Numbered from the stretch's first letter, positions 44,757 through 57,230 are shown. The stretch: DNA of 64,000 bases from Inmirania thermothiophila (GCF_003751635.1 NZ_RJVI01000002.1:124001-188000); one strand, 5' to 3'. The notes: generated by a model not told the origin, from the letters alone. A program made the numbers and translations.

Positions 44757-45962
44757 TTGAACGAGGAATTTCCGAGAATCCGACGCCTGCCGCCCTACGT
44801 CTTCGCGGTGGTCAACGATCTCAAGGCGGCGGCGCGGGCGCGCGGCGAGGACATCGTCGACTTCGGCATGGGCAACCCCGATCAGCCCACGCCGGCCCAC
44901 ATCGTGGCGAAGCTGGTGGAGGTGGCGCAGCGGCGCGACACCCACCGCTACTCCGCCTCCCGCGGGATCCCGCGCCTGCGGCGGGCGATCTGCAACTGGT
45001 ACCGGCGCCGCTACGACGTGGCGCTCGACCCGGAGACCGAGGCCATCGTCACCATCGGCTCCAAGGAGGGGCTCGCCCACCTGGCGCTGGCCATGGTGGG
45101 GCCGGGCGATGCGGTGCTGGTGCCGAACCCCTCCTATCCCATCCACCCCTACGGCTTCGTCATCGCGGGGGCCGACATCCGGCACGTGCCCCTGATCCCC
45201 GGCGGCGACTTCTTCGCCGAGCTGGAGAAGGCGATCCGGGACAGCTGGCCGCGGCCCAAGGCGCTGGTGCTCAACTTCCCGGCCAACCCCACCACCCAGT
45301 GCGTCGACCTCGGCTTCTTCGAGGAGGTGGTGCGCGTGGCCCGCGAGCACGGCATCTGGGTCATCCACGACCTCGCCTACGCCGACATCGTCTTCGACGG
45401 CTACGAGGCGCCCTCGATCCTGCAGGTGGAGGGGGCGCGCGAGGTGGCGGTGGAGTTCTTCTCGCTGTCGAAGAGCTACAACATGCCGGGGTGGCGGGTC
45501 GGCTTCATGTGCGGCAACCGCACCCTCGTGGCGGCGCTGGCGCGCATCAAGTCTTATCTCGACTACGGCATGTTCACCCCCGTCCAGGTGGCGGCGATCA
45601 CGGCCCTGGAGGGGCCGCAGGAGTGCGTGGGCGAGATCGTCGAGCGCTACCGCAGCCGCCGCGACGTCCTCTGCCGCGGGCTCAACGCCGCAGGCTGGCC
45701 GGTGGAGCCGCCGCGGGCGACCATGTTCGTCTGGGCCCGCATCCCCGAGCCCTACCGCGCCATGGGCTCGCTGGAGTTCGCCAAGAAGCTCCTTGCCGAG
45801 GCCAAGGTGGCGGTCTCGCCGGGGATCGGCTTCGGCGAGTACGGCGACGAGTACGTGCGCTTCGCCCTCATCGAGAACGAGCACCGCACGCGCCAGGCGG
45901 TGCGCGGGATCCGCGAGATGCTGCGCCGCGACGGCGTGGCGGCGGCGGAGGCCCGGGCATGA
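44757..45962 (+). CDS. alaC: PLP-dependent aminotransferase (AlaC-like)
   Basis: The 401-residue class I aminotransferase starts at TTG ([20 protein letters not shown]) with GGGGGA 5 nt upstream. PLP site K239 is in [32 protein letters not shown] and the closing [18 protein letters not shown] are present. It is most like AlaC/YfdZ-type alanine-glutamate transaminases. The gene overlaps hom by 4 bp, and in many gammaproteobacteria this pair precedes thrC. Exact substrate is inferred only. Confidence 0.9.
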   Translation: MNEEFPRIRRLPPYVFAVVNDLKAAARARGEDIVDFGMGNPDQPTPAHIVAKLVEVAQRRDTHRYSASRGIPRLRRAICNWYRRRYDVALDPETEAIVTIGSKEGLAHLALAMVGPGDAVLVPNPSYPIHPYGFVIAGADIRHVPLIPGGDFFAELEKAIRDSWPRPKALVLNFPANPTTQCVDLGFFEEVVRVAREHGIWVIHDLAYADIVFDGYEAPSILQVEGAREVAVEFFSLSKSYNMPGWRVGFMCGNRTLVAALARIKSYLDYGMFTPVQVAAITALEGPQECVGEIVERYRSRRDVLCRGLNAAGWPVEPPRATMFVWARIPEPYRAMGSLEFAKKLLAEAKVAVSPGIGFGEYGDEYVRFALIENEHRTRQAVRGIREMLRRDGVAAAEARA

Positions 45963-47269
45963 GGCCGGTGCGGGTCGGTCTGCTGGGGCTGGGCACGGTG
46001 GGCTGCGGCACCGTCGACGTGCTGCGGCGCAACCGCGAGGAGATCATCCGCCGCGCGGGCCGCGCCATCGAGCCGGTGGCGGCGGCGGTGCGCGACCCGG
46101 CGCGGCCCCGGAGCTGCCCCGTCGACGGCCTGCGCCTGACCACCCGCCCGGAGGAGGTGGTGGCGGACCCCGCGGTGGACATCGTGGTGGAGCTCATCGG
46201 GGGGCTGGAGCCGGCGCGCTCGCTCGTGCTCGCCGCCATCGAGCGCGGGCGCCACGTGGTCACGGCCAACAAGGCGCTCATCGCCCACCACGGCAACGAG
46301 ATCTTCGCCGCCGCCCACGAGCGCGGGGTGATGGTGGCCTTCGAGGCCGCCGTCGCCGGCGGCATCCCGGTGATCAAGGCGGTGCGCGAGGGCCTCGCCG
46401 GCAACTGCCTGCGGCAGGTGGCGGGGATCATCAACGGCACCTGCAACTACATCCTCACCGCGATGCGCGAGGAGGGGGCCGAGTTCGAGGCGGTGCTCGC
46501 CGAGGCGCAGCGGCTCGGCTACGCCGAGGCCGACCCCAGCTTCGACATCGACGGCATCGACGCCGCCCACAAGCTCACCATCCTCGGCTCGCTCGCCTTC
46601 GGCATCCCGCTCCAGTACGAGCGCGTGCACGTGGAGGGGATCCGCGGCGTGAGCCGGGCCGACGTCGCCTTCGCCGCCGAGCTCGGCTACCGCATCAAGC
46701 ACCTCGGCATCGCCCGGCGCACCGGACGCGGCGTGGAGCTGCGCGTGCACCCGACGCTGGTTCCGGCACGCGAGCTCATCGCCTCCGTCGACGGGGTCAT
46801 GAACGCCGTGCTGGTGGAGGGCGACGCCGTCGGCACCACGCTCTTCTACGGCGCCGGCGCCGGCGCCGATCCCACGGCGTCGGCGGTGGTGGCGGACCTG
46901 GTGGACGTCACGCGGGCGCTCACCGCCGACCCCGGCAACCGCGTCCCGCATCTGGCCTTCCAGCCCGACGCCCTCGCCGACCTCGCGGTGGTGCCCATGG
47001 CCGAGGTGGAGAGCCGCTACTACCTGCGCATGCAGGTGGAGGACCGCCCCGGGGTGCTGGCCGAGATCGCGCGCATCCTCGGCGAGGAGGGCATCAGCAT
47101 CGAGGCGGTGCTGCAGAAGGAGCCGGCGGCGGGGGCCGCCGACGTGCCGCTCATCATGCTCACGCACCGGGTGCGCGAGGGGCAGGTGGAGCGCGCCCTG
47201 ACGCGGATGCGGGGGCTCGCCTGCATGCGCGCCGGGATCTGCCGCATCCGCCTGGAGAGTTTCGAATGA
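45959..47269 (+). CDS. hom: Homoserine dehydrogenase
   Basis: The 436-residue enzyme is monofunctional (no aspartokinase). It has NAD(P)-binding [28 protein letters not shown], the catalytic region [19 protein letters not shown], and [30 protein letters not shown]-terminal ACT domain begins near [20 protein letters not shown], which in this family gives feedback control by threonine. ATGA overlaps join it to both neighbours. Confidence 0.98.
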   Translation: MRPVRVGLLGLGTVGCGTVDVLRRNREEIIRRAGRAIEPVAAAVRDPARPRSCPVDGLRLTTRPEEVVADPAVDIVVELIGGLEPARSLVLAAIERGRHVVTANKALIAHHGNEIFAAAHERGVMVAFEAAVAGGIPVIKAVREGLAGNCLRQVAGIINGTCNYILTAMREEGAEFEAVLAEAQRLGYAEADPSFDIDGIDAAHKLTILGSLAFGIPLQYERVHVEGIRGVSRADVAFAAELGYRIKHLGIARRTGRGVELRVHPTLVPARELIASVDGVMNAVLVEGDAVGTTLFYGAGAGADPTASAVVADLVDVTRALTADPGNRVPHLAFQPDALADLAVVPMAEVESRYYLRMQVEDRPGVLAEIARILGEEGISIEAVLQKEPAAGAADVPLIMLTHRVREGQVERALTRMRGLACMRAGICRIRLESFE

Positions 47270-48360
47270 GCAGGATCCTCACCGGTGCCGGCGGCCGCTA
47301 CGCCGGCCTCATCCACCGCTACCGCGACCGCCTGCCGGTGGCCGACGACGAGCGGGTGATCAGCCTCGGCGAGGGGGCCACGCCCCTCATCCGCCTCGGC
47401 AACATCGCCCGCGAGTACGGCCGCGGCTGCGACATCTACGTCAAGTACGAGGGCCTCAACCCTACGGGCTCGTTCAAGGACCGCGGCATGACCGTGGCGG
47501 TGACGCGCGCGGTCAACGACGGCAGCCGCGCGATCCTCTGCGCCTCCACGGGCAACACCTCGGCCTCCGCGGCGGCCTACGCCGCCCGCGCCGGCATCCG
47601 CGCCTTCGTCCTCATCCCGGACGGCAAGATCGCGCTCGGCAAGCTCGCCCAGGCGGTCATGCACGGCGCCGAGGTGATCCAGATCCGCGGCAACTTCGAC
47701 GACGGCATGCGCCTGGTGCGCGAGCTGGCCGCCACCGAGCCGGTGACCCTGGTCAACTCCGTCAACCCGTACCGGCTGCAGGGGCAGAAGACCGCCGCCT
47801 TCGAGGTGGTGGACGACCTCGGCCGCGCCCCCGACTACCACTGCCTCCCGGTGGGCAACGCCGGCAACATCAGCGCCTACTGGATGGGCTATTGCGAGTA
47901 CCACGCCGACGGGCTGATCGCCCGCCGCCCGCGCATGGTGGGCTACCAGGCGGCGGGGGCGGCGCCCTTCGTGCGCGGCGGACCGGTGGCCCGGCCCGAG
48001 ACCGTGGCCACCGCGATCCGCATCGGCAACCCCCAGAGCTGGGACAAGGCCAAGGCCGCCCAGGAGGATTCGGGCGGCTGGTTCGCCGCCTTCGACGACG
48101 AGGCGATCCTCGCCGCCCAGCGTCTGCTGGCCGAGCGCGAGGGCATCTTCTGCGAGCCCGCCTCGGCGGTCTCCGTCGCCGGCGCCCTGCACGACATCGC
48201 CGAGGGGCGGATCCGGCCCGGCAGCGTCGTGGTCTGCACCCTGACCGGCCACGGCCTCAAGGACCCGGACATCGCGGTGAGCCAGGCGGCGGGGCGGCTG
48301 CGCACGGTGGACGCCACCCTCGAGGCCGTGCGCGAGGCCATCGTCGGACAGCTCGCCTGA
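47266..48360 (+). CDS. thrC: Threonine synthase
   Basis: The 364-residue short-form enzyme has [29 protein letters not shown] with PLP lysine K71, [18 protein letters not shown], and a [15 protein letters not shown] phosphate loop. It converts O-phosphohomoserine to threonine, completing the hom-thrC branch. Start overlaps hom by 4 bp. Confidence 0.98.
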   Translation: MSRILTGAGGRYAGLIHRYRDRLPVADDERVISLGEGATPLIRLGNIAREYGRGCDIYVKYEGLNPTGSFKDRGMTVAVTRAVNDGSRAILCASTGNTSASAAAYAARAGIRAFVLIPDGKIALGKLAQAVMHGAEVIQIRGNFDDGMRLVRELAATEPVTLVNSVNPYRLQGQKTAAFEVVDDLGRAPDYHCLPVGNAGNISAYWMGYCEYHADGLIARRPRMVGYQAAGAAPFVRGGPVARPETVATAIRIGNPQSWDKAKAAQEDSGGWFAAFDDEAILAAQRLLAEREGIFCEPASAVSVAGALHDIAEGRIRPGSVVVCTLTGHGLKDPDIAVSQAAGRLRTVDATLEAVREAIVGQLA

Positions 48361-48362
48361 GG

Positions 48363-49286
48363 TTGGGCGCGACCCTCACGCTCTTCGTCGTCACCGACGG
48401 CCCGCCCCCGCAGGGGCTGAGGCGCCTGCTGCGCGGTGCCCGCCGCCGCCGGTCGCCGGAGTCCCTGCCGGAGGCGGCGCTCTGCCGCCTCTTCGGGCGC
48501 GAGCCCGGGGCGGGGCTCGCCGCCCTCGGGGCCGCGGCGGAGCTGCCCGGCGTCGAGGCCGGGGGCTGGCTGCGCTGCGATCCCGTGCACCTGCTCCCGG
48601 ACATGACCGCCCTGCGCCTCTTCTGGGGGCGCGGGCTGGGCCTCCACGAGGCCGAGGCGCGCTCGCTCGCGGCGGCGGCCGAGCCCGCCTTCGCCGACCT
48701 CGGGGGGCGCCTGCACGTGGCCGCGCCGCACCGCTGGTATCTCGCCCTGGCCGGGCCTGCGGAGCTTGCGGCGGCGCCACCCCGCGCCCTGCACGGGACC
48801 GACATCGCGCGGGCCCTGCCCGAGGGCCCCGGGGCCCTCGCCTGGCACCGTCGCCTCAACGAGGCGCAGACGCTGCTCCATGCCCACCCGGTCAACCAGG
48901 CCCGGCGCACGCGGGGGCTGCCGGAGATCAACGGGCTCTGGCCGTGGGGCGGCGGGGCCGGCGGGGCCGTGCGCGGGCGCTGGGCGGTGGTGGGGAGCGG
49001 GGGCTGGATGGCGTCGGTGCTGGGGCGGGCGGCGGGTGCGCGGGTCTGCGCGCCCGAAGAGGCGGTGACGGCGGCGCTCCACGGCGAGGATGCGCTGGCG
49101 GTGCTGTGGCCCGGGGAGGAGCTCGCGGGCGAGCCGCTGCGCTGGGAGGAGACGCCCGTGGCGCCGGCGGTGGCGCGCCTGCGTGCGGCGGTACGCCGCG
49201 GGGCGCTGGGGCTGCTGGAGGTGGTGGCGCCGGGTGCGGGGGTGTGGCGGCTCGGGCGGCTGGGGGCCTGGCTGGGCGGGCGCTGA
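48363..49286 (+). CDS. RpfE-like protein (phosphoglycerate-mutase-like annotation family)
   Basis: The 307-residue protein shows the signature HPVNQARRTRGLPEINGLWPWGGG, which I associate with RpfE-type proteins encoded next to recJ in Xanthomonas and relatives. These are often called phosphoglycerate-mutase-like, without a proven reaction. Other features are ARALPEGPGALAWHRRLNEAQTLLHAHP and an N-terminal LTLFVVTDG strand. It starts at TTG 48363, 3 bp after thrC, with no clear ribosome site, so coupling to thrC is likely. Upstream in-frame starts exist within thrC. A recJ gene, normally next, is absent. Confidence 0.7.
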   Translation: MGATLTLFVVTDGPPPQGLRRLLRGARRRRSPESLPEAALCRLFGREPGAGLAALGAAAELPGVEAGGWLRCDPVHLLPDMTALRLFWGRGLGLHEAEARSLAAAAEPAFADLGGRLHVAAPHRWYLALAGPAELAAAPPRALHGTDIARALPEGPGALAWHRRLNEAQTLLHAHPVNQARRTRGLPEINGLWPWGGGAGGAVRGRWAVVGSGGWMASVLGRAAGARVCAPEEAVTAALHGEDALAVLWPGEELAGEPLRWEETPVAPAVARLRAAVRRGALGLLEVVAPGAGVWRLGRLGAWLGGR

Positions 49287-49350
49287 GGGGGCGGCCGGCG
49301 GCGGCTGCATGCGGTAAACTTCGCGCCTTTCCGCGAGAGGGGAGTGGTCG

Positions 49351-50445
49351 ATGGAGATCAACCCGGTCCGCGCGCGCGTCCGGGAGCTCCGAGGGCGGCT
49401 CGACGCCCTGAGGGGGTTCCTTTGACTACGAGGGCAAGCGCGCACGTCTCGACGAGCTGCTGAAGGCGCTGGAGGACCCGGCGGTCTGGAGCGATCCGCA
49501 GCGGGCCGAGGCGCTGGGGCGCGAGCGCGCCTCGCTGGAGCGGGTGGTGGAGCAGCTCGAGCGCCTCGGCCGCGGCCTCGACGAGGCGGGCGAGCTCCTG
49601 GAGCTCGCGGCCGAGGAGGGGGACGAGGAGACCCTGGCCTCGGTGGAGGCCGACCTCGGGCGGATCGAGCAGGAGATCGGGCAGCTCGAGTTCCGCCGCA
49701 TGTTCTCCGGCGAGATGGACGCCGCCAACGCCTTCCTGGACATCCAGGCCGGCTCGGGCGGCACCGAGGCCCAGGACTGGGCGGAGATGCTGCTGCGCAT
49801 GTACCTGCGCTGGGGCGAGCGGCGCGGCTTCAAGACCGAGCTCGTCGAGGTCTCGCCGGGCGAGGTGGCCGGGATCAAGAGCGCCACGGTGCGCTTCGAG
49901 GGCGAGTACGCCTACGGCTGGCTGCGCACCGAGACCGGGGTCCACCGCCTCGTGCGCAAGTCGCCCTTCGACGCCGGCCACCGGCGCCACACCTCCTTCG
50001 CCGCGGTCTTCGTCTCGCCCGAGGTGGACGACGACATCGAGATCGAGATCAACCCCGCCGACCTGCGCATCGACGTCTACCGCGCCAGCGGCGCCGGCGG
50101 GCAGCACGTCAACCGCACCGAGTCGGCGGTGCGCATCACCCACCTGCCGACGGGCATCGTCGTGCAGTGCCAGAGCGAGCGCAGCCAGCACCAGAACAAG
50201 GACCGCGCCATGAAGCAGTTGCGCGCCCGCCTCTACGAGCTGGAGATGCAGAAGCGGCGCGCCGAGCAGCGGAAGCTCGAGGAGAGCAAGGCCGACATCG
50301 GCTGGGGCAACCAGATCCGCTCCTACGTCCTCGACCAGTCGCGGATCAAGGATCTGCGCACCGGGGTCGAGGTGGGCAACACCCAGGCGGTGCTCGACGG
50401 CGACATCGACGTCTTCCTCGAGGCGAGCCTGAAGCAGGGGCTGTG

Positions 50446-50446
<1 letters not shown>
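49351..50446 (+). CDS. prfB: Peptide chain release factor 2 (programmed +1 frameshift)
   Basis: The gene is read in two frames: 24 codons from ATG 49351 to CTT, an in-frame TGA at 49423-49425, then a +1 shift into GAC TAC GAG, continuing to 50446. The product is about 364 residues, equal to E. coli RF2. Motifs are the GGQ loop [16 protein letters not shown] and [13 protein letters not shown] (RF2 stop-recognition region). RF2 reads UGA and UAA, so low RF2 favours frameshifting and its own synthesis. The stop overlaps lysS. Confidence 0.97.
49411..49426 (+). promoter_or_regulatory. RF2 programmed frameshift site
   Basis: AGG GGG TTC CTT TGA C: the internal Shine-Dalgarno-like AGGGGG, slippery CTT, stop TGA and following C are all conserved. 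Confidence 0.96.
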
Positions 50447-51933
<1,487 letters not shown>

Positions 51934-51955
51934 GGCGGCTCCCGCCCCGCCCGCA

Positions 51956-52792
51956 TCAGCCCACCAGCTCGCGGGCCGCGGCCACCTGCTCCGGGTCGGC
52001 GCCGATGTCCACCTCCTCCACCGTGGTGTCGATGCCGAGGCGGTCGAAGGCGCCGATGCCGCTCCAGTCGAGCCGGCCCCAGGGGTGGTCGGTGCCGAGG
52101 TAGGCCTGGAGATTGGCCACCTGGACGATGTCCACGTAGTCGGCCTCGGTGGCCTTGCGCTCGAGATCGTCGTGTTCGGCGGCCACCTTCACCAGCGCCT
52201 CGGGGAAGTCCCAGGCCTCGAGGATGGCGCGCCCGAGCTCGGCGTGGGTGGTGGAGAGGACCTCGGCGAGGAGGACGGGATCGCCGCCGAGGTCCGGCTC
52301 GAGCTCGGCCAGGGCCAGCACCGGCAGCTTGCCGATGTCGTGGACGAGCCCGGCGAGCAGGGCCTCGTCGCTGCGGAACCCCGGCCGCGCCTTGGCCAGC
52401 GCGGCGCTGATCGCGGCCACCTCGACGCCGTGCGCCCACAGCGCCCGCAGGGCCTCGTCTACCGCCTCGGTGGTGGGCTGGAAGATCTGCCGCATGGCGA
52501 AGCTGGTGACGAGGTTGCGCACCACCCCGAGCCCGAGGCGGGTGACCGCGGTGTGCAGGTCCTCGATGGGGCGGGCGGCGCGGTAGAGGGGGCTGTTGGC
52601 CACCTGCACCAGCCGCGCCGCCAGGGCGCCGTCCTGGGCCACGGCCTCGGCGATGGCGTCGGCGTCGGCATCGGGATCGTCCACCACCTCCCGCACCCGC
52701 AGCGCCACCTCCGGCAGGGTCGGGAGGACGAGGCGATCGGCCTCCAGGTCCTCGCGGATGCGCTCGATGTAGGCGGCGGCGTCGACGGGCAT
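51956..52792 (-). CDS. HDOD-domain signalling protein
   Basis: The 278-residue protein carries an HDOD domain: [48 protein letters not shown] (described in parts), then TAVTRLGLGVVRNLVTSFAMRQIF and GLVHDIGKLPVLAL, which keeps an HD pair. HDOD proteins act in signalling (cyclic-di-GMP, motility, stress), and the exact role is unknown. The gene follows ygfZ by 24 bp on the same strand and converges on lysS. Confidence 0.92.
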   Translation of the reverse strand: MPVDAAAYIERIREDLEADRLVLPTLPEVALRVREVVDDPDADADAIAEAVAQDGALAARLVQVANSPLYRAARPIEDLHTAVTRLGLGVVRNLVTSFAMRQIFQPTTEAVDEALRALWAHGVEVAAISAALAKARPGFRSDEALLAGLVHDIGKLPVLALAELEPDLGGDPVLLAEVLSTTHAELGRAILEAWDFPEALVKVAAEHDDLERKATEADYVDIVQVANLQAYLGTDHPWGRLDWSGIGAFDRLGIDTTVEEVDIGADPEQVAAARELVG

Positions 52793-52816
52793 GGCGGTCT
52801 CCTTCCGGCCCGGGGG

Positions 52817-53866
52817 TCAGGCGTCCTTCCCGGGCACCAGATGGCGGATCGGATAGGGCAGGGGCAGCAGCGTCAGCGCCGGCCCCCCGGCGGTGCCGAG
52901 GCGGACGCGGCCGGCCTCGCGCGCGGCGGCGGTGAGCACCGCCAGGGCCTCGTGGCCGCCCTCGGGGGTGGGGCGGGCGTCGACGATGCGCCCCGCGGCC
53001 TGGCCGTCCGCGGTGAAGACCTCGTCGCCGGGCGCGGCGGCGGCGGGGAGCGCCACGCGCACCATGCGCCGCTTGACCTCGCCCAGGAACTGCGCCCGCG
53101 CCACCACCTCCTGGCCGCTGTAGCAGCCCTTGCGGAAGCTCACCCCGCCCACCAGCTCGAGATTGAGCATCTGCGGCAGGAAGGCGGCGCTGGTGGCGGG
53201 AAAGACGTGGCCGACGCCGGCCCGGATCTCGCCCAGGAACCAGGGATCCGGGCCCGCCTGCGCGGCGTGGGCGGCGAGCCGCTCCCAGAGGGCGATCTGG
53301 GCATCCGCAGGGCCCAGCACGAGGATCCGCGGCGGCGCCCCCTCCACCCGCGCGAGCACCAGGCCGTCGCCGCGGCCCACCGCGCCGGGCTCGGGCGGCG
53401 GTGCCGCGCCGGCCGCGGCCAGAATCCGGGGGGCGGCCGGCCCCATGACGCCCGTCACCACCCGGTCCGGCGCGGGGGCGACGCGGGCGTCGGAGCGGAG
53501 CACGAACATCGCCAGGCGGCGGGCGAGGGGGTCGACGAGGCCCGCCGGCAGCACGAGGCAGAAGCCGTCCTCGTCCTCCAGGATGCGCATCACCGCGAGG
53601 ACGCGCCCCTGGTGGTTGCAGTGGGCGCCGAGGCGAAGCCGCCCCGGCGCAGGCTCGGCCAGGTCGCAGGTGAGCTGCCCCTGGAGCAGGGTGCGGGCGT
53701 CGCGCCCCGTGACCCGGACGACGCCGAGGGCGTCGAGGGCGAGAAGCGCCGCGTCCTCCCACGCGCGGCGTTGCGCCGCTTCGGGGGCGCCGAAGTCACG
53801 CACGGCGCCGGCCTCGTCGCGGCGGGCGCCACGGCCGTCCAGCCAGGCTTGCCAATCCTGCTGCAT
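52817..53866 (-). CDS. ygfZ: tRNA-modifying/Fe-S cluster protein YgfZ (folate-binding)
   Basis: The 349-residue protein has the GcvT-like folate-binding fold and the YgfZ signature KGCYSGQEVVARAQFLGEVKR, with the conserved cysteine. It starts MQQDWQAWLDGRGARR. YgfZ supports Fe-S cluster enzymes such as MiaB. The frame is open to 53944, but a promoter-like sequence and the conserved start favour 53866. It is divergent from sdhCDAB, whose SdhB is an Fe-S protein. Confidence 0.9.
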   Translation of the reverse strand: MQQDWQAWLDGRGARRDEAGAVRDFGAPEAAQRRAWEDAALLALDALGVVRVTGRDARTLLQGQLTCDLAEPAPGRLRLGAHCNHQGRVLAVMRILEDEDGFCLVLPAGLVDPLARRLAMFVLRSDARVAPAPDRVVTGVMGPAAPRILAAAGAAPPPEPGAVGRGDGLVLARVEGAPPRILVLGPADAQIALWERLAAHAAQAGPDPWFLGEIRAGVGHVFPATSAAFLPQMLNLELVGGVSFRKGCYSGQEVVARAQFLGEVKRRMVRVALPAAAAPGDEVFTADGQAAGRIVDARPTPEGGHEALAVLTAAAREAGRVRLGTAGGPALTLLPLPYPIRHLVPGKDA

Positions 53867-53892
53867 TGCACGATCCTCGCTGGGGTCGGCCC

Positions 53893-53922
53893 ATGGTAGA
53901 TCAATCCCCGCGGCGCTGTCAG
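53893..53922 (-). promoter_or_regulatory. Candidate promoter of ygfZ
   Basis: On the minus strand CTGACA, 18 bp, TACCAT, giving a ~20-nt leader. Confidence 0.4.
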
Positions 53923-53946
53923 GAGGGCCGTCCGCGCTGATCACAT

Positions 53947-53975
53947 TTGCTTATGGCGGAATAAGGGCCTAAAAT
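53947..53975 (+). promoter_or_regulatory. Promoter of the sdh operon
   Basis: TTGCTT, 17 bp, TAAAAT, in an AT-rich patch ahead of sdhC; leader about 50 nt. Confidence 0.65.
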
Positions 53976-54033
53976 TCCGGCGCTTCTCCGCCGGGGGAGC
54001 AGGCATCCACCAACACACAGACGGGGGGCATCC

Positions 54034-54417
54034 ATGCCAGTCCAGACCGACCGGCCAGTGAACCTGGACCTGTTCCGCTTCCGCCTGCCCATCGTCGGCA
54101 TCAGCTCCATCGCCCACCGCATCTCCGGGGTGCTGCTGTTCCTGTTCATCCCGGTCCTGCTGTGGCTGCTGGACCTGTCGCTGCGGGGCGAGGCGGGCTT
54201 CGCCCGCGCCGCCGAGGCCGCCGGCGGGTGGTTCGCCTGGCTGGTCTCCATCGTGCTGGCCTGGGCGCTCTTCCACCACCTGGCGGCGGGCATCCGCTAC
54301 CTGCTCATCGACGTCGACGTCGGGGTGGAGAAGGAGCAGGCCCGATTGAGCGCCAAGGTGGTGCTGGCGGTGGGCCTGGTGGGGGCGATCCTGGGACTGC
54401 TGGGGGTGTTCGTATGA
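54034..54417 (+). CDS. sdhC: Succinate dehydrogenase cytochrome b556 subunit
   Basis: The 127-residue membrane protein has three helices. It starts [27 protein letters not shown], the quinone-site region (shown in part), and the haem ligand is probably in [16 protein letters not shown]. It anchors the SdhAB part and carries haem b with SdhD. The start follows GGGGGGCATCC, and the end overlaps sdhD by 4 bp. Confidence 0.96.
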   Translation: MPVQTDRPVNLDLFRFRLPIVGISSIAHRISGVLLFLFIPVLLWLLDLSLRGEAGFARAAEAAGGWFAWLVSIVLAWALFHHLAAGIRYLLIDVDVGVEKEQARLSAKVVLAVGLVGAILGLLGVFV

Positions 54418-54752
54418 GCCGCAGGGCCGCGGGCCTGCGCGCCTGGGTGAGCCAGCGCGTCACGGCCGTCTATCTCGCCGTCTATCTCGTCTACCTGGGG
54501 CTGCGTTTCGTCGGCGGCGGGCCCGAGACCTACGCCGAGTGGAAGGCGTGGGCGGGCGATCCGGCGGTGGCGGTGTTCGCGGGGCTGTTCTTCGTCTCGC
54601 TGCTGCTGCACGCCTGGGTCGGCGTCCGGGACGTGATCATGGACTACGTGTGGAACGCCGGGGCGCGCTTTGCGGCCCTGGCGGTGTTGGGGCTCGTCCT
54701 CGTCGCCTACGGCATCTGGGCGGCGCGGATCCTGATCGTGGCGGGGCTGTGA
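54414..54752 (+). CDS. sdhD: Succinate dehydrogenase hydrophobic membrane anchor subunit
   Basis: The 112-residue three-helix protein starts [20 protein letters not shown] and has [17 protein letters not shown], which includes the haem-ligand histidine (H-A-W-V-G-V-R-D). It is the second membrane anchor of complex II. The stop overlaps the sdhA start by 1 nt. Confidence 0.95.
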   Translation: MSRRAAGLRAWVSQRVTAVYLAVYLVYLGLRFVGGGPETYAEWKAWAGDPAVAVFAGLFFVSLLLHAWVGVRDVIMDYVWNAGARFAALAVLGLVLVAYGIWAARILIVAGL

Positions 54753-56512
54753 TGAAGGTGGAGAAGCACAAGTTCGACGCGCTGGTGATCGGCGCCGGCG
54801 GGGGGGGGCTGCGCGCGGCGCTGCAGCTCGCCGATGCGGGGGTGAGCGTGGCGGTGGTCTCGAAGGTCTTCCCCACGCGCTCGCACACCGTCGCCGCCCA
54901 GGGGGGGATCAACGCCGCCCTCGCCAACGTCCTGCCCGACGACTGGCACTGGCACATGTTCGACACCGTCAAGGGCAGCGACTACCTGGGCGACCAGGAC
55001 GCCATCGAGTACATGTGCCGGGTGGCGCACGAGATCGTCTACGAGCTGGAGCACTTCGGCGTGCCCTTCTCGCGCCTGGACAACGGGCGCATCTACCAGC
55101 GACCCTTCGGCGGGCAGAGCCAGAACTTCGGCGGCGAGCAGGCGGCGCGCACCTGCGCGGCGGCCGACCGCACCGGCCACGCCATGCTCCACACCCTCTA
55201 TCAGCAGAACCTGCGCGCGCGCACCCGCTTCTTCGACGAGTACTTCGCCATCGACCTCATCCGCGGCGAGGACGGTCTCGTCCAGGGCGCGGTGGTGCTG
55301 TGCATCGAGACCGGCGAGGTCCACATCATCGAGGCCCGGGCGACGCTGCTCGCCACCGGCGGCGCCGGGCAGATGTTCCGCACCACCACCAACGCCAAGA
55401 TCAACACCGGCGACGGCATGGCGATGGCGCTGCGCATCGGCGTGCCGCTGCAGGACATGGAGTTCTTCCAGTTCCACCCCACCGGCATCGCCGGCAAGGG
55501 CATGCTGATCACGGAGGGGGTGCGCGGCGAGGGCGGCTACCTCGTCAACAGCGAGGGCGAGCGCTTCATGGAGCGCTATGCCCCCAACGCCAAGGACCTG
55601 GCCAGCCGCGACGTGGTCAGCCGCGCCATCTACACCGAGGTCAAGGAGGGGCGGGGCGTGGGGCCGGACAAGGACCACGTCTACCTCAAGCTCGACCACC
55701 TGGGCGCCGAGGTGATCAAGAAGCGGCTCCCGGCGATCCGCGAGACCTCCATGATCTTCGCCCATGTCGATCCCATCGAGAAGCCGATCCCGGTCTACCC
55801 CACCGCGCACTACTCCATGGGCGGCATCCCCACCAACCGCTTCGGCGAGGTGGTGGCCCCCGGCGAGGGCGGGGCGGAGGACCCGGTGCCGGGCCTCTAC
55901 GCCGCCGGCGAGTGCGCCTGCGTCTCGGTGCACGGGGCGAACCGCCTGGGCGGCAACTCGCTCCTGGACATCGTCGTCTTCGGGCGGGCGGCGGCCAACA
56001 GCATCCTCGCGTACCTGGAGAAAAACCCGGGCCGCCGGCCGGCGTCGCAGGAGGCGGTGGACCGCGCCCTCGAGCGGCTCGCCCGCTGGGAGCTGAAGGG
56101 CGACGGGGAGACCGTGGACGGGCTGCGCAACGAGCTCAAGAAGGTGATGGAGGACCACTGCGGCGTCTTCCGCACCGAGGAGGTGCTGGCCGAGGGCGTC
56201 GAGAAGGTCAAGGCCATCGCCGCCCGGCTGCCCGACGTGCGCCTGCGCGACCACAGCCGCCAGTTCAACACCGCGCGCATCGAGGCGCTGGAGCTGGAGA
56301 ACCTGGTGGACGTGGCCCTGGCGACGGTGAACTCGGCGCTCGCCCGCACCGAGAGCCGCGGCGCCCACTCGCGCGTGGACTACCCGGAGCGGGACGACGA
56401 GAACTGGCTCAAGCACACCCTCTACTTCCGCGACGGGCGTCTCGACTACAAGCCGGTGCGCATGCAGCCGCTGACCGTCGACCCCTTCCCGCCCAAGAAG
56501 CGGGTGTACTGA
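54752..56512 (+). CDS. sdhA: Succinate dehydrogenase flavoprotein subunit
   Basis: The 586-residue flavoprotein has a [11 protein letters not shown] dinucleotide loop and FAD-attachment histidine H45 in [16 protein letters not shown]. The substrate-site residues lie in [22 protein letters not shown], and [16 protein letters not shown] and [18 protein letters not shown] follow. It oxidises succinate to fumarate. SdhE, encoded downstream, attaches the FAD. Confidence 0.99.
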   Translation: MKVEKHKFDALVIGAGGGGLRAALQLADAGVSVAVVSKVFPTRSHTVAAQGGINAALANVLPDDWHWHMFDTVKGSDYLGDQDAIEYMCRVAHEIVYELEHFGVPFSRLDNGRIYQRPFGGQSQNFGGEQAARTCAAADRTGHAMLHTLYQQNLRARTRFFDEYFAIDLIRGEDGLVQGAVVLCIETGEVHIIEARATLLATGGAGQMFRTTTNAKINTGDGMAMALRIGVPLQDMEFFQFHPTGIAGKGMLITEGVRGEGGYLVNSEGERFMERYAPNAKDLASRDVVSRAIYTEVKEGRGVGPDKDHVYLKLDHLGAEVIKKRLPAIRETSMIFAHVDPIEKPIPVYPTAHYSMGGIPTNRFGEVVAPGEGGAEDPVPGLYAAGECACVSVHGANRLGGNSLLDIVVFGRAAANSILAYLEKNPGRRPASQEAVDRALERLARWELKGDGETVDGLRNELKKVMEDHCGVFRTEEVLAEGVEKVKAIAARLPDVRLRDHSRQFNTARIEALELENLVDVALATVNSALARTESRGAHSRVDYPERDDENWLKHTLYFRDGRLDYKPVRMQPLTVDPFPPKKRVY

Positions 56513-56536
56513 GCAGGACCCCGGAGGCGTCGCCCC

Positions 56537-57229
56537 ATGCGTTTCTCGATCTACCGCTACAACCCGGACAAGGACAGCGGGCCCTACATGCAGGAATACG
56601 ACATCGAGGTCCAGCCGGAGTGGATGGTCCGCGATGCCCTCATCGCCATCAAGGCCCGCGACGAGAGCCTGACCTTCCGCCACTCCTGCGGCGAGGGGGT
56701 GTGCGGCTCGGACGCCCTCAACATCAACGGTTCGAACCGCCTCGCCTGCATCACCCCGGTGCGGGAGCTGGCCGAGCCGGTGACCATTCGCCCGGTGCCG
56801 GGGCTGCCGGTCATCCGCGATCTGGTGGTGGACATGGAGCCCTTCTACCGCCAGTACCGCAGCATCGAGCCGTGGCTGCAGAACGACGAGCCGGCCCCGG
56901 AGCGCGAGCGGCTGCAGGATCCGGCCGACCGCGACCGGCTCGACGGCCTCTACGAGTGCATCCTCTGCGGCTGCTGCTCCACCTCCTGCCCCTCGTTCTG
57001 GTGGAACCCGGACAAGTACCTGGGGCCGGCGGCGCTGCTGCAGGCCTGGCGCTTCCTCGCCGACAGCCGCGACACCGCCACCGAGAAGCGCCTCGACGCC
57101 CTCGACGGCCCCTACCGGCTCTTCCGCTGCCACACGATCATGAACTGCGTCGAGGCCTGCCCCAAGGGGCTCAACCCCACCAAGGCCATCGGCCACATCA
57201 AGCAGCTCATGCTCAAGCGGGCGATCTGA
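56537..57229 (+). CDS. sdhB: Succinate dehydrogenase iron-sulfur subunit
   Basis: The 230-residue protein has a [2Fe-2S] domain (CGEGVCGSDALNINGSNRLAC spread over residues ~55-75), the [4Fe-4S] motif CILCGCCSTSCPSFW, and CHTIMNCVEACPKGLNP for the [3Fe-4S] cluster. It carries electrons from SdhA to quinone. The ATG follows CCCGGAGGCG. Confidence 0.98.
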   Translation: MRFSIYRYNPDKDSGPYMQEYDIEVQPEWMVRDALIAIKARDESLTFRHSCGEGVCGSDALNINGSNRLACITPVRELAEPVTIRPVPGLPVIRDLVVDMEPFYRQYRSIEPWLQNDEPAPERERLQDPADRDRLDGLYECILCGCCSTSCPSFWWNPDKYLGPAALLQAWRFLADSRDTATEKRLDALDGPYRLFRCHTIMNCVEACPKGLNPTKAIGHIKQLMLKRAI

Positions 57230-57230
57230 G

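Noticed and set aside
49411-49425. Frame break in prfB as a pseudogene mutation
   Set aside because: The shift occurs at the exact conserved RF2 recoding site, so it is programmed and the gene is intact.
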